A DNA stretch of 64,000 bases from Roseburia intestinalis L1-82 (GTDB lineage Bacteria > Bacillota > Clostridia > Lachnospirales > Lachnospiraceae). The stretch covers positions 3,480,001 through 3,544,000 of the forward strand of contig NZ_LR027880.1 of the NCBI RefSeq assembly GCF_900537995.1. Direction: 5' to 3'. The position numbers and the translations under genes were made by a program. Positions 1-7,954 of this stretch are shown piece by piece. The notes beneath the pieces are model-generated. The model was not told the DNA's origin. It saw only the letters and a list, made by a program, of their open reading frames with translations, and ran no database searches. The number at the start of each line of letters is the position of its first letter. Position 1 is the first letter of the stretch.

Positions 1-17
1 ATCGTATTCCTCCTGCC
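1..17 (-). promoter_or_regulatory. RBS of a minus-strand gene starting just left of the window
   Basis: The minus strand reads AGGAGG at 9-14 followed by eight bases to the window edge, the right spacing for a start codon immediately outside. No coding sequence of that gene is inside the window. The promoter-like pair at 55-88 points the same way. Confidence 0.4.
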
Positions 18-54
18 TTTCCATTCAAAAGTCAAAAATACTCCATATTGTTTT

Positions 55-88
55 ATACTACCATTTTCTGTAGTATCATGCAAGTTTG
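55..88 (-). promoter_or_regulatory. Minus-strand promoter overlapped by a palindrome
   Basis: On the minus strand TTGCAT is followed by 17 bases and TAGTAT, a plausible sigma-A promoter for the off-window gene. The spacer and -10 box lie inside a perfect inverted repeat (ATACTAC, 8-base spacer, GTAGTAT; 55-76), so a repressor site is likely. Which protein binds is unknown. Confidence 0.4.
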
Positions 89-207
89 AGATTTTAACCA
101 TGTCTGCAATTTACAACACGCCTGTTTTTTGCTAATGTATAAAGAAGCATTGAGGAGTATTTGGAATAAAGAGAAAATGGTAAACAACCCAGGAAATGAG
201 GATTTTT

Positions 208-1131
208 ATGAAGAAGAAAAATTTACTGTCCACCATTCTTTTAATTTTATCTGCCCTGCTGCTTAGCGGTGCAGCATGGTTTTCTTATCAGAAGAGCCGG
301 ATGGACTCTACCGGCCACATACCGGATCCTGCCACGGAATATCTCATCACGCAGTATGCGGATGCGACCGGTGTCCAGGGCACTTTTTATACGATTTCAA
401 ACGATGACACTTTGATCATCATCGACGGAGGCTGGGCAGGCAATGCCGATGCTGTCCGGAAAGTGATTGCGAAACACAACAACACCGTAGACGCATGGAT
501 CATTTCCCATCCGCACCAGGATCATGCCGGTGCATTCAATGTTATCTATGCCAATCCGGGAGATATCACCATAAAAAATATTTATGACAACGGTTTTGAT
601 TATGATTTCATCGAAGCTGCCGGTGAACCTTACGATGATATCACCGTCATGGAAACGTTCCACGCGCTGACGAAAGATGCTGATAATCTCACACATTTAA
701 AACGCGGCGATGTGATCACACTTGCCGGTCATCTGACACTCTCTGTTTTTAATGCATGGGATGAATCTGTTCTTTCTAATGTCGGGGATGAAAAAGACTA
801 TCAGAACAATGCCTCTTTGCTGTTTAAGATCAGCGGTGCACAAAACAGTATGTTATTCTGCTCTGATATCAAATATGATATGAACGACTATCTGCTTGGT
901 ACTTACCGGAACGATATCTCCTGCGATTATATTCAGGCCGGACATCACGGAAACTGGTCATTTTCCGATGAATTTTACGAGGCTGCAGGCGCCTCCTATG
1001 CCTTTATCGATGCGCCTTCCTCCATCACGGACAACCCGGATTTTCCTGCCAGTACCTTAAAAAGTTCTTTGCAGAAAAAAGGAACGGTATTTGATTTTTC
1101 TACCGCTCCTAATTCTGTTACTTTGAAATAA
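208..1131 (+). CDS. Exported MBL-fold (ComEC/Rec2-like) metallo-hydrolase
   Basis: About 307 residues. An N-terminal hydrophobic segment (residues 5-25) after KKK suggests a signal peptide or membrane anchor, so the enzyme probably works outside the cell. The metal-binding motif HPHQDHAG (about 101-108; HxHxDH) and a later GHHGNWS fit the metallo-beta-lactamase fold, in the ComEC C-terminal or UlaG-like branch rather than true beta-lactamases. Substrate unknown. The in-frame ATG at 196 lies inside the ribosome binding site (AGGAAATGAGG, 191-201), so the ATG at 208, six bases after GAGG, is chosen. It faces the BlaR1-like gene across a terminator, so the pairing of MBL and Bla-type regulators may be coincidental. 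Confidence 0.75.
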   Translation: MKKKNLLSTILLILSALLLSGAAWFSYQKSRMDSTGHIPDPATEYLITQYADATGVQGTFYTISNDDTLIIIDGGWAGNADAVRKVIAKHNNTVDAWIISHPHQDHAGAFNVIYANPGDITIKNIYDNGFDYDFIEAAGEPYDDITVMETFHALTKDADNLTHLKRGDVITLAGHLTLSVFNAWDESVLSNVGDEKDYQNNASLLFKISGAQNSMLFCSDIKYDMNDYLLGTYRNDISCDYIQAGHHGNWSFSDEFYEAAGASYAFIDAPSSITDNPDFPASTLKSSLQKKGTVFDFSTAPNSVTLK

Positions 1132-1218
1132 CTGATGAAATCTCCCGGATTTCGCCCGGTTATATTTTTCTACATAAGTTGTTGTTGAACTTCGATTTCA
1201 GTTGTAGTGTGTTGAGTC

Positions 1219-1252
1219 AAAAAGATAAGAGGTTCTATGCCTCTTTCTTTTT
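1219..1252. terminator. Bidirectional terminator between MBL gene and blaR1-like gene
   Basis: AAAAAG, AGAGG, a seven-base loop, CCTCT and CTTTTT form an interrupted stem with A and T tracts on both sides. It serves the convergent genes ending at 1131 and 1271. Confidence 0.7.
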
Positions 1253-1270
1253 AGATTATGAGTAATTTAC

Positions 1271-2683
1271 CTACTCAAAATAGTAGTATCCACCCGCTGA
1301 TACATTTTTCGTTCCACGGTTCTGTACAAATACACGGTATTTTCCTGTCTCAGAAACAGCAAACGAATGTCCAAATGCACCTTTTCCCTCTACATAACGC
1401 ACATTATTGTGAGGATCCATGATACCGATCCAACAGGTCTGTGTACTTGGAGCTATTGATGCAGAAATTAAAATCTTTTGTCCACTTGACACCTTAAATT
1501 TACCGGAGCAGAAACGTGTTCCCGGCTCTACTGTCCAATTAAAATTTGTCAGCTCTCCAGCATCCAATAATGGTGCCACCGGACTGAAGTCCGGTTTTGC
1601 ATATTTGATGCGGGAATAATCATTATTCTCAGATGCCGGAACAAACACCTCTTCTAATTCCGGTGTTTCTAAACTTTCTCCCTGCGTAGCTTCTGCTTCC
1701 TGATACAATTCGTCATGCACACCCGCTGCTCCATAACTTGCTGCATAGGTTGTGGTCATTGAAGTTACCACAAATAAAAACGACAGTACAAATGCTGATA
1801 TTTTTGCCCCTCTTTTGGCTTTCACATATTTTTTCATATACTCTATTCTCCTTCCCAAACTCTGCTGGCTCTCATATAGGGTAGAAAAAATATAATCCGG
1901 CTTTGAATCCTCCGGCATGCGCTCCATCAGATCTACGATCACTTCAAAATAACGTCTGGGCGTTATCACATCACGCAATGCGCAGACTGCCGACACGTCA
2001 CAGGCACATTCACTCCACTCATTGATCCATGACAGAATATGTTTTGCCCCGGAGGTCATATGCTGCATCGCACCGATATAAATGCTGCAAATTTTAAAGA
2101 AAGGGTCATTATACTTACAATGTACCAGTTCATGACAAAAGATCACCGTCAGTTCTTCTCTACTGTAGTGATCCTTCGGTAATAAGATATTATATTGGAA
2201 TACTCCTGTCACCATCGGACTCTGAATGGAACTGCTATAATAAATTCCTATCTTCCGATGGATATGGAGCATATTTTTCACTTTCAGAAACTCTGCACAG
2301 ACCTGTTCATCTGCCACAGGTATTCTGTATCTGCAAAGTCTTTTCCAGCGAATAAATTCAACCATGCTGTCTGCGACATTTTTGATCAGAAAGACCAGCC
2401 AGATAATTCCGGCTATTCCAAACACGAGATCCATGTCTCCTGCCATCTCAAAATTAGGTTTCCATATGCCATCTGCACGCAGATATCCCCGCCATGTCAG
2501 TCTGACGATCAGATATCCAAACGGAACTATATACATCATGCATACAAACCGTAACGTCACATATATCAATCTGGGGTCCAGTTTCAGTAATAATGGCCGA
2601 AATAACTTCCAGAACCCCAGACTGACCGTACCTGTAAAACAGGCAATCAAGATAATCAAAAATATCTGACTAATTAAGTTCAT
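1271..2683 (-). CDS. BlaR1/MecR1-type M56 membrane metallopeptidase sensor
   Basis: 470 residues. Membrane segments occur near residues 3-25, 40-62 and 85-103, followed by a cytoplasmic peptidase domain with the zinc motif HELVH (184-188) and a downstream NEWSECACD that supplies the third ligand. A further membrane segment at about 296-315 precedes an extracellular domain. In characterised BlaR1/MecR1 that last domain is a penicillin-binding sensor with an SxxK serine; here it is only about 150 residues, begins Glu-rich and shows no obvious SxxK site, so the signal is probably not a beta-lactam. The start overlaps the end of the BlaI-like gene by 14 bases, implying translational coupling. Known role of the family: signal-triggered cleavage of the partner repressor. 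Confidence 0.85.
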   Translation of the reverse strand: MNLISQIFLIILIACFTGTVSLGFWKLFRPLLLKLDPRLIYVTLRFVCMMYIVPFGYLIVRLTWRGYLRADGIWKPNFEMAGDMDLVFGIAGIIWLVFLIKNVADSMVEFIRWKRLCRYRIPVADEQVCAEFLKVKNMLHIHRKIGIYYSSSIQSPMVTGVFQYNILLPKDHYSREELTVIFCHELVHCKYNDPFFKICSIYIGAMQHMTSGAKHILSWINEWSECACDVSAVCALRDVITPRRYFEVIVDLMERMPEDSKPDYIFSTLYESQQSLGRRIEYMKKYVKAKRGAKISAFVLSFLFVVTSMTTTYAASYGAAGVHDELYQEAEATQGESLETPELEEVFVPASENNDYSRIKYAKPDFSPVAPLLDAGELTNFNWTVEPGTRFCSGKFKVSSGQKILISASIAPSTQTCWIGIMDPHNNVRYVEGKGAFGHSFAVSETGKYRVFVQNRGTKNVSAGGYYYFE

Positions 2684-3044
2684 CTAATTTTTTCTTGAGT
2701 ACCTGAACCTCTTCCTTGGTAAGCGCATCCTCGCAAAGATGGCAGGCAAACGCAGCCATATCTCCTTTATCAAAGAATCTTGCGTTCTCCTGTACGGTTG
2801 CTTTCCAGAAATCTTCCTTGCTTACTGCAGGCTGATAGAATGAATATCTTCCCTTGCGGTAAACTGTTAAAAATGATTTCTTAACCAGTCTTGCCAGAAA
2901 AGTAGAAACTGTCTGTGGCTTCCAGCTTTTTCCGTTCTCCTGATTTACTCTGTTCATGATATCCTGTAATGCCAGATCCTCTGTTGAATCCCAGATAACT
3001 TTCATGACAAGTCTTTCGCATGCTGAAATATCGTTCGTATCCAT
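2670..3044 (-). CDS. BlaI/MecI-family transcriptional repressor
   Basis: 124 residues with the BlaI/MecI winged-helix layout: helix-turn-helix around DIMNRVNQENGKSWKPQTVSTF, then the wing (KGRYSFYQPAVS) and a C-terminal dimerisation part. Such repressors bind dyads over their own promoter and are inactivated by the BlaR1-type peptidase, encoded here immediately downstream with an overlap. The start is preceded by AAGGAG eight bases upstream. The promoter at 3092-3120 sits inside a long inverted repeat, so autoregulation is likely. The regulon beyond this pair cannot be read from the window. Confidence 0.88.
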   Translation of the reverse strand: MDTNDISACERLVMKVIWDSTEDLALQDIMNRVNQENGKSWKPQTVSTFLARLVKKSFLTVYRKGRYSFYQPAVSKEDFWKATVQENARFFDKGDMAAFACHLCEDALTKEEVQVLKKKLDELN

Positions 3045-3087
3045 GAACCAATCTCCTTTCCACTCGCGCAGTGATTACTACGTCCGT

Positions 3088-3120
3088 AAACAACATACCA
3101 TTTTTTTATGTTGTTTTCAA
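3088..3120 (-). promoter_or_regulatory. blaI-like promoter with embedded operator dyad
   Basis: The minus strand has TTGAAA (3115-3120), 17 bases, then TATGTT (3092-3097). The whole promoter is covered by AAACAACAT, 11 bases, ATGTTGTTT (3088-3116), a perfect 9-base-arm dyad. A second short dyad TTAC-N7-GTAA lies just downstream (3075-3089). The position fits autorepression by the BlaI-like protein. Confidence 0.6.
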
Positions 3121-3205
3121 TAATTTTTTTATTTTTTTATGTTTTTCCCAACAACAGAGATTCTCTTTATCAATCCCCCTGTTTTCCAAAGAAAAACGCA
3201 TATAC

Positions 3206-3224
3206 ATGTTTTATTATAAAACAT
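3206..3224. repeat. 19-bp palindrome between manC and the blaI-like promoter
   Basis: ATGTTTTAT, one base, ATAAAACAT. It lies 54 bases beyond the manC stop and upstream of the blaI promoter. With a one-base centre it is more likely a protein-binding site than a terminator. Its half-site resembles the ATGTTGTTT arm of the blaI dyad. Confidence 0.35.
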
Positions 3225-3277
3225 TTTCAGCCAGAATGCTACATTTATCTTTTTTTATTCAGACAAAATTCATACTT

Positions 3278-4615
3278 TTAGCCTAGAACCTGCTCATCAT
3301 CACAGGTAACACCAAGGCTTACCTCGATCAGCCGCAGATCCGATCCAAGTGCTTTGATGGAATGTTTCTTGCCGGATGCAATACTTACCGTAGAACCTGC
3401 AAGCAGATCTACTTCCGTTCCCTCAAGAATCAGTTTTCCCATACCGGAAATAACGGTGATCGTCTCCGTATGCTGGGCATGTGTGTGATATGGCATTGTC
3501 TTGCCTGCAAGGATCTTGATGCGTTTTGTCACGCTGTGTGTGCCGTCCTCGTCGTTGTTGTCGATCGTCTTGATCGTTCCCCAGCGGCGCTCTTCAAATC
3601 TTGACTCATCCGGAATATTTTCAAGGCAGTCCTTGATATAGGAACTCTGGTGTTTGTCCGCTACTAATATTCCATCGTGCGAAGCAACGATCACCATATT
3701 TTTTGCTCCCATGACTACCATCGGAACTCCAAGCACATTGATTGCGTGGCTGTTCTCACAGGTCTTATCCCATGTCACATCACCAATGCTCTGCTCTTTC
3801 ATTTCCTCGGTCAGGGTATTCCAGGTTCCAAGGTCTTTCCAGATCCCGTCATACTGGACAGCAACAATGTTTTTCCAGTGCTCTAACACCTCATAGTCAA
3901 AGCTCTGTTTCGGCAGCTTTTCGTAATCGGCAACCATCTCATCATAGTTTGTCGTAACACCGTATTTATCCAGCCACTGCGCAGCCATGTTTAATTTGAA
4001 ACAGAACACACCACAATTCCAGAGTGCACCCATATCCACAAGTTCCTGTGCGGTCGCCTCATCCGGTTTTTCACGGAATCCTTTTACTGCAAACGGCTCG
4101 GATCCGTTTTTTTCAGGAACGATATATCCATATTTTGTGGATGGATAGGTCGGCACGCCGCCGAGCAGTCCGATCACACTGTCCTGTTTTTCAATATATT
4201 CACCCAAAGATTTGATCTTATTAAAAAACTCTACTGTAGTGTATGGATCTACCGGCAGAAATGCAACCACATCATCCGGCTTTGCACCCTTGTTTGACAA
4301 AAGATAGGCACAGGATAACATAACAGCCGGGAATGTGTTGCGGCGCATAGGCTCAACCGCAACTTCTGCCTGTCCGTCCAACTGGCTCTCGATGAGCTCC
4401 ACCTGGGAATCGCTTGCACAAACGATCGTATTTTCGGAAAGAGATGCCGCTTTCAGCTGTCCAAAGACACGCTGTAACATGGAACATTTTTCGGTGCTTT
4501 CCGAATGTTCCGCTTCATCCGGGTTCATTAACTTAATATACTGCTTGGAACACAGATCATTTGATAACGGCCAGAGACGCTTTCCGGAACCGCCTGATAA
4601 TAAAACAATATACAT
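3278..4615 (-). CDS. manC: Mannose-1-phosphate guanylyltransferase with cupin domain
   Basis: 445 residues. The N-terminal nucleotidyltransferase carries GGSGKRLWPLS at residues 8-18 and FREKP, typical of GDP-mannose pyrophosphorylases; the C-terminal cupin (HTHAQHTE onwards) resembles the type II phosphomannose isomerase part of bifunctional ManC/AlgA, though isomerase activity is not certain. It makes GDP-mannose from mannose-1-phosphate and GTP, the precursor for Gmd and Fcl encoded upstream. The open frame extends to 4678, but ATG at 4615 has GGAG seven bases upstream and begins the conserved MYIVLLSGG, so it is the start. Last gene of the gmd-fcl-manC unit, 22 bases after fcl. Confidence 0.92.
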   Translation of the reverse strand: MYIVLLSGGSGKRLWPLSNDLCSKQYIKLMNPDEAEHSESTEKCSMLQRVFGQLKAASLSENTIVCASDSQVELIESQLDGQAEVAVEPMRRNTFPAVMLSCAYLLSNKGAKPDDVVAFLPVDPYTTVEFFNKIKSLGEYIEKQDSVIGLLGGVPTYPSTKYGYIVPEKNGSEPFAVKGFREKPDEATAQELVDMGALWNCGVFCFKLNMAAQWLDKYGVTTNYDEMVADYEKLPKQSFDYEVLEHWKNIVAVQYDGIWKDLGTWNTLTEEMKEQSIGDVTWDKTCENSHAINVLGVPMVVMGAKNMVIVASHDGILVADKHQSSYIKDCLENIPDESRFEERRWGTIKTIDNNDEDGTHSVTKRIKILAGKTMPYHTHAQHTETITVISGMGKLILEGTEVDLLAGSTVSIASGKKHSIKALGSDLRLIEVSLGVTCDDEQVLG

Positions 4616-4637
4616 GTTGTTTCTCCATTCTACGCTC

Positions 4638-5579
4638 TTAGCGCTCTGCACGCATCGGATTGTGCAGGAAATCATCATAAGTCAGGCGGATTCCTTCCTC
4701 TAACTCTGTCTTATATTTCCAGCCGAGTCCCTCTAATTTGCTTACATCAAGAAGTTTTCTCGGTGTTCCGTCCGGTTTTGTGGAATCCCATTTGATCTCA
4801 CCCTCATATCCGACTACTTTGGCAACCAGTTCTGTCAGCTCTTTGATGGTCAGCTCTTTTCCGGTTCCAAGGTTCACGGTCTCGTTTCCGCTGTAATGGT
4901 TCATCAGATATACGCAGGCATCTGCAAGATCGTCCACATAGAGGAACTCTCTGAGAGGTGTACCGGTTCCCCAACAGGTTACCTCTTTTAATCCGGCCTC
5001 TTTTGCCTCATGGAAACGACGGATCAGTGCCGGAAGCACATGGCTGTGCTCTGGATGATAATTATCGTTTGGTCCGTAAAGGTTGGTCGGCATAACAGAA
5101 ATATAATCAGTTCCGTACTGACGGTTTAAAAACTCGCAGTATTTTAAACCGCTGATCTTTGCAAGTGCATATGCCTCATTGGTTTTCTCCAGTTCACTTG
5201 TCAGAAGGCAGCTCTCTTTCATCGGCTGTGGAGCCATACGCGGATAAATACAGGAAGAGCCTAAAAACATTAACTTCTTACATCCGTTTTTCCATGCCTC
5301 GTGGATCACGTTCATCTCAAGAACCATATTGTCATACATGAAATCAGCGAGTGCTTCACTGTTTGCCATGATACCGCCTACTTTTGCGGCTGCAAGAAAC
5401 ACATAATCCGGTTTTTCTTTTGCAAAAAACTCCTCCACTGCATCCTGACGGCAGAGATCTAACTCTTTGTGTGTTCTTGTGATGATATTTGTATATCCTT
5501 CTTTTTCAAGCTGACGGACAATCGCGGAACCTACCATTCCTCTGTGTCCGGCAACATATATTTTTGCATCCTTTTCCAT
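4638..5579 (-). CDS. fcl: GDP-L-fucose synthase
   Basis: 313 residues, short-chain dehydrogenase fold with GHRGMVGS for NADPH binding and the catalytic YALAK (Tyr-x-x-x-Lys). The segment [19 protein letters not shown] is typical of Fcl/WcaG. It epimerises and reduces GDP-4-keto-6-deoxymannose, the Gmd product, to GDP-L-fucose. Upstream in-frame ATGs at 5639 and 5594 are rejected: the ATG at 5579 has GGAG nine bases before it, and the ATG at 5594 lies just before that site. The gene is preceded by a three-hairpin leader element (5589-5670) also found upstream of livJ and a chemoreceptor gene. Confidence 0.93.
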   Translation of the reverse strand: MEKDAKIYVAGHRGMVGSAIVRQLEKEGYTNIITRTHKELDLCRQDAVEEFFAKEKPDYVFLAAAKVGGIMANSEALADFMYDNMVLEMNVIHEAWKNGCKKLMFLGSSCIYPRMAPQPMKESCLLTSELEKTNEAYALAKISGLKYCEFLNRQYGTDYISVMPTNLYGPNDNYHPEHSHVLPALIRRFHEAKEAGLKEVTCWGTGTPLREFLYVDDLADACVYLMNHYSGNETVNLGTGKELTIKELTELVAKVVGYEGEIKWDSTKPDGTPRKLLDVSKLEGLGWKYKTELEEGIRLTYDDFLHNPMRAER

Positions 5580-5588
5580 GATCTTATT

Positions 5589-5670
5589 CTCCATTTCTGT
5601 CTGTTTCCCAAGACATAACAAGTTTGAGCGTAAGCACAAACTTGTGTGTGAAAAATCTTATTTTTCACAC
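5589..5670 (-). promoter_or_regulatory. Three-hairpin leader element, copy A (upstream of fcl)
   Basis: Read on the minus strand: hairpin 1 at 5646-5670 (GTGTGAAAAAT paired with ATTTTTCACAC, 3-base loop), hairpin 2 at 5619-5644 (CAAGTTTG paired with CAAACTTG, plus an inner GC pair), hairpin 3 at 5599-5614 (GTCT, 8-base loop, AGAC), then AGAAATGGAG containing the fcl ribosome binding site. The same order and spacing occur at 47913-47995 and 57592-57674. Hairpin 3 has GTCT/AGAC here and GCCC/GGGC in copy C, that is, paired changes. It lies between gmd and fcl, so it probably acts within the operon mRNA. Confidence 0.7.
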
Positions 5671-5683
5671 TTTTCTCCAAATG

Positions 5684-6718
5684 TTATTTTTCGTTTTTTA
5701 CAAGCTCCATATCATGCGCTACCATGATCTTTACAAGCTCCTCAAAAGTAGTTTTCGTCGGATTCCAGCCAAGCTCTGTCTTTGCTTTTGTAGGATCTCC
5801 CCAGAGATTTACAACGTCGGTCGGACGATAGAACTCCGGTGAAACTTTGATAACAGTCTTTCCGGTTGCTTTGTCGATACCGACTTCATCCATACCCTCG
5901 CCCTTGAACTCAAGCTCAATGCCAGCCTCGCGGAATGCGTGCTCACAGAACTCGCGGACAGAGTGCTGCTCACCGGTTGCGATCACGAAATCTTCCGGTT
6001 TGTCGTTCTGTAAGATCAGCCACATACATTCAACATAGTCTTTTGCATAACCCCAGTCACGCAGGGATGATAAATTTCCAAGGTAGAGCACATCCTGTTT
6101 GCCCTGGGCGATTCTTGCTGCTGCAAGGGAGATTTTTCTGGTTACGAAAGTCTCACCACGGCGCTCTGACTCATGGTTAAATAAAATACCATTACAGCAG
6201 AACATGTTATATGCTTCACGGTACTCTTTTACGATCCAGAAACCGTACTGTTTTGCAACTGCATACGGGCTGTATGGGTGGAACGGTGTTGTCTCGCGCT
6301 GTGGAACTTCCTCTACTTTTCCATATAACTCGGAAGTGGAAGCCTGATAAATACGGCAGGTCTTCTCTAATCCACAGATACGGACTGCCTCAAGCACTCG
6401 GAGTACTCCGGTTGCGACAACATCTGCTGTATATTCCGGCACATCGAAGCTGACACCAACATGGCTCTGTGCAGCGAGGTTGTAGATCTCATCCGGTTTA
6501 ATGCTTCCGATCAGACGTACCAGACTTAAAGAATCAGACAGATCTCCGTAATGAACGGTAAAATTCGGATTGCCCTCTAAATGGTCGATACGCTCTCTCT
6601 TTTCTACGGAAGAACGGCGTACCATACCGTGTACTTCATATCCTTTTTCTAAAAGAAGCTCTGCAAGGTAGCTTCCATCCTGTCCTGTGACACCTGTGAT
6701 CAATGCTTTTTTACTCAT
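5684..6718 (-). CDS. gmd: GDP-mannose 4,6-dehydratase
   Basis: 344 residues. [12 protein letters not shown] is the Gmd form of the Rossmann nucleotide motif, and STSELYG plus YAVAK give the Thr/Glu/Tyr-Lys active site. VHGMVRRSS is also diagnostic. It converts GDP-mannose to GDP-4-keto-6-deoxymannose, the first step to GDP-fucose. Strong ribosome binding site (AAGGAGAG) before ATG. First gene of the gmd-fcl-manC unit, with its own promoter at 6783-6811, divergent from the AraC-type regulator. Confidence 0.95.
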   Translation of the reverse strand: MSKKALITGVTGQDGSYLAELLLEKGYEVHGMVRRSSVEKRERIDHLEGNPNFTVHYGDLSDSLSLVRLIGSIKPDEIYNLAAQSHVGVSFDVPEYTADVVATGVLRVLEAVRICGLEKTCRIYQASTSELYGKVEEVPQRETTPFHPYSPYAVAKQYGFWIVKEYREAYNMFCCNGILFNHESERRGETFVTRKISLAAARIAQGKQDVLYLGNLSSLRDWGYAKDYVECMWLILQNDKPEDFVIATGEQHSVREFCEHAFREAGIELEFKGEGMDEVGIDKATGKTVIKVSPEFYRPTDVVNLWGDPTKAKTELGWNPTKTTFEELVKIMVAHDMELVKNEK

Positions 6719-6782
6719 TTCATCTCTCCTTTTATGAATTCTATGATTATTTTGCTAATATCAAAATTTTAAGCTGTTGTAT

Positions 6783-6811
6783 AGATTAATCTAATTTTTT
6801 TGATTTTGCAA
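6783..6811 (-). promoter_or_regulatory. gmd promoter
   Basis: Minus strand TTGCAA (6806-6811), 17 bases, TAATCT (6783-6788). Its -35 box directly abuts the -35 box of the divergent AraC-type gene, so one regulator bound here could affect both. Confidence 0.6.
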
Positions 6812-6840
6812 TTGAATATATTGGTCTAAAATAGTATTAT
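6812..6840 (+). promoter_or_regulatory. Promoter of the AraC-type gene; leaderless transcript likely
   Basis: TTGAAT (6812-6817), 17 bases, TATTAT (6835-6840). The ATG begins six bases after the -10 box, where transcription would be expected to start, and no ribosome binding site precedes it. The mRNA may start with the initiator AUG. Confidence 0.5.
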
Positions 6841-6846
6841 ATTGCT

Positions 6847-7725
6847 ATGCAAAAATTATTTTTTGAAAAATATAAAACCTCCGAAGTTACAAATACGCGA
6901 AGCGTCATCAATACCCCCTCCGCATTTACCCGCAAAAATTTCTTCCACATACAGGAAGCTGGCTATTTAAAAAGCCTGAAATCACATTTAAGCAGGCGGA
7001 GCGAGCTGAATTCCTACCTGTTTTTTGTCGTGCTCTCCGGCAGTGGCGAGGTCACCTACCGCGAACCGTTATCCGAAGGCGGAATGATCTCTTCAACAGC
7101 GCATGCGGGTGACTGTTTTTTTCTCGACTGTTCCGGGGAATACACCCACATCAGTACGGATGAAGATCCATGGGAACTTCTCTGGATCCATTTCAACGGT
7201 CCCGAGGCCAGGGCATATTATACCTATTTCAGGGATCACCATAACTGGCATTTCCGCTCTGCTCATTTCACAGAACTGATCAATGCAATCGAGAGTATCA
7301 TCCGCTACAACGAAGAACCGACCGATGACACCGATCTTTTAACTGCCCAGCAGATCATTCATATTTTAACGCTCATCTGTACCGAGTCTAATGAAAAAAA
7401 TGAACTGCTCTCAGATAAACTTAAAACAATTCTGCACTATCTGGACGAACATTATACCGAAAATATCTCCTTAGACCAGCTTGCGGAACAGTTTTTTATC
7501 AGTAAGTATTATCTTTCACGGGAATTTAAAAAGGAATTCGGAACGACGGTCATACAGTATGTGCTGGCAAAAAGGATCAATAATGCCAAGGAGCTGCTTC
7601 GGTACAGCAATTCTTCGATTGAGGAGATTGCGCACCTGTGTGGGATCGATGATGCGAGTTATTTTAATAAGGTGTTCCGGAAGATGGAGGGGTGTACGGC
7701 GTCGGAGTACCGGAAACGCTGGTAG
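6847..7725 (+). CDS. AraC-family transcriptional regulator with cupin-like sensor
   Basis: 292 residues. The N-terminal part (about 40-130) has the AraC_binding cupin pattern (YLFFVVLSGSGEVTYRE, FFLDCSGEYTHIS, WELLWIHFNG). The C-terminal 95 residues hold two helix-turn-helix units, ISLDQLAEQFFISKYYLSRE and SIEEIAHLCGIDDASYFNKV, closing with the usual FRKMEG..ASEYR. Such proteins usually respond to a sugar or related ligand. It sits back to back with gmd and convergent with the acyltransferase gene, so control of the fucose branch is a reasonable guess. No ribosome binding site is visible before the ATG and no nearby alternative start exists; see the leaderless promoter. Confidence 0.88.
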   Translation: MQKLFFEKYKTSEVTNTRSVINTPSAFTRKNFFHIQEAGYLKSLKSHLSRRSELNSYLFFVVLSGSGEVTYREPLSEGGMISSTAHAGDCFFLDCSGEYTHISTDEDPWELLWIHFNGPEARAYYTYFRDHHNWHFRSAHFTELINAIESIIRYNEEPTDDTDLLTAQQIIHILTLICTESNEKNELLSDKLKTILHYLDEHYTENISLDQLAEQFFISKYYLSREFKKEFGTTVIQYVLAKRINNAKELLRYSNSSIEEIAHLCGIDDASYFNKVFRKMEGCTASEYRKRW

Positions 7726-7803
7726 AAGTGGGTGGCTCGGACGTCTAGAAACGGCTGGGTGGAATTTGCAGTAAATGGCTCGGACGCGGGGAAACGCCTG
7801 GCT

Positions 7804-7954
7804 TTACGTTATGTTTTCGATAGGCGTTTCACCGCTTCCTATCTCTACTTTGGCTTTCGTCGCAGGCGTTTCATTACGACATGGCTCTACCTGGTTTTCC
7901 CCGTAGGTATTTCAACACGATCTGATTCTACCTGGTTTTTCGACGCAGGCGTTT
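7804..7954 (-). repeat. Degenerate 41-42 bp tandem repeat at the acyltransferase 3' end
   Basis: Four units begin on the minus strand at 7954, 7912, 7871 and 7829. Each starts AAACGCCT or AAATACCT, runs 26-27 bases and ends in a stop codon (TAG, TAG, TAG, TAA); 15-base spacers separate them. The first unit encodes the last residues of the acyltransferase (KRLRRKTR-stop). The array looks like a duplicated gene end that has since drifted. No terminator is evident in the 200 bases between the convergent genes. Confidence 0.6.

Noticed and set aside
196..207. Earlier ATG for the MBL-fold gene
   Set aside because: It overlaps the ribosome binding site of the ATG at 208; the same happens with ATGs before fcl, livJ, 23197 and 49160.
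196..1131. Beta-lactamase next to BlaR1/BlaI
   Set aside because: The protein is MBL-fold but of the ComEC/UlaG-like type with an N-terminal anchor and faces the regulators across a terminator, so no beta-lactam resistance claim is made.
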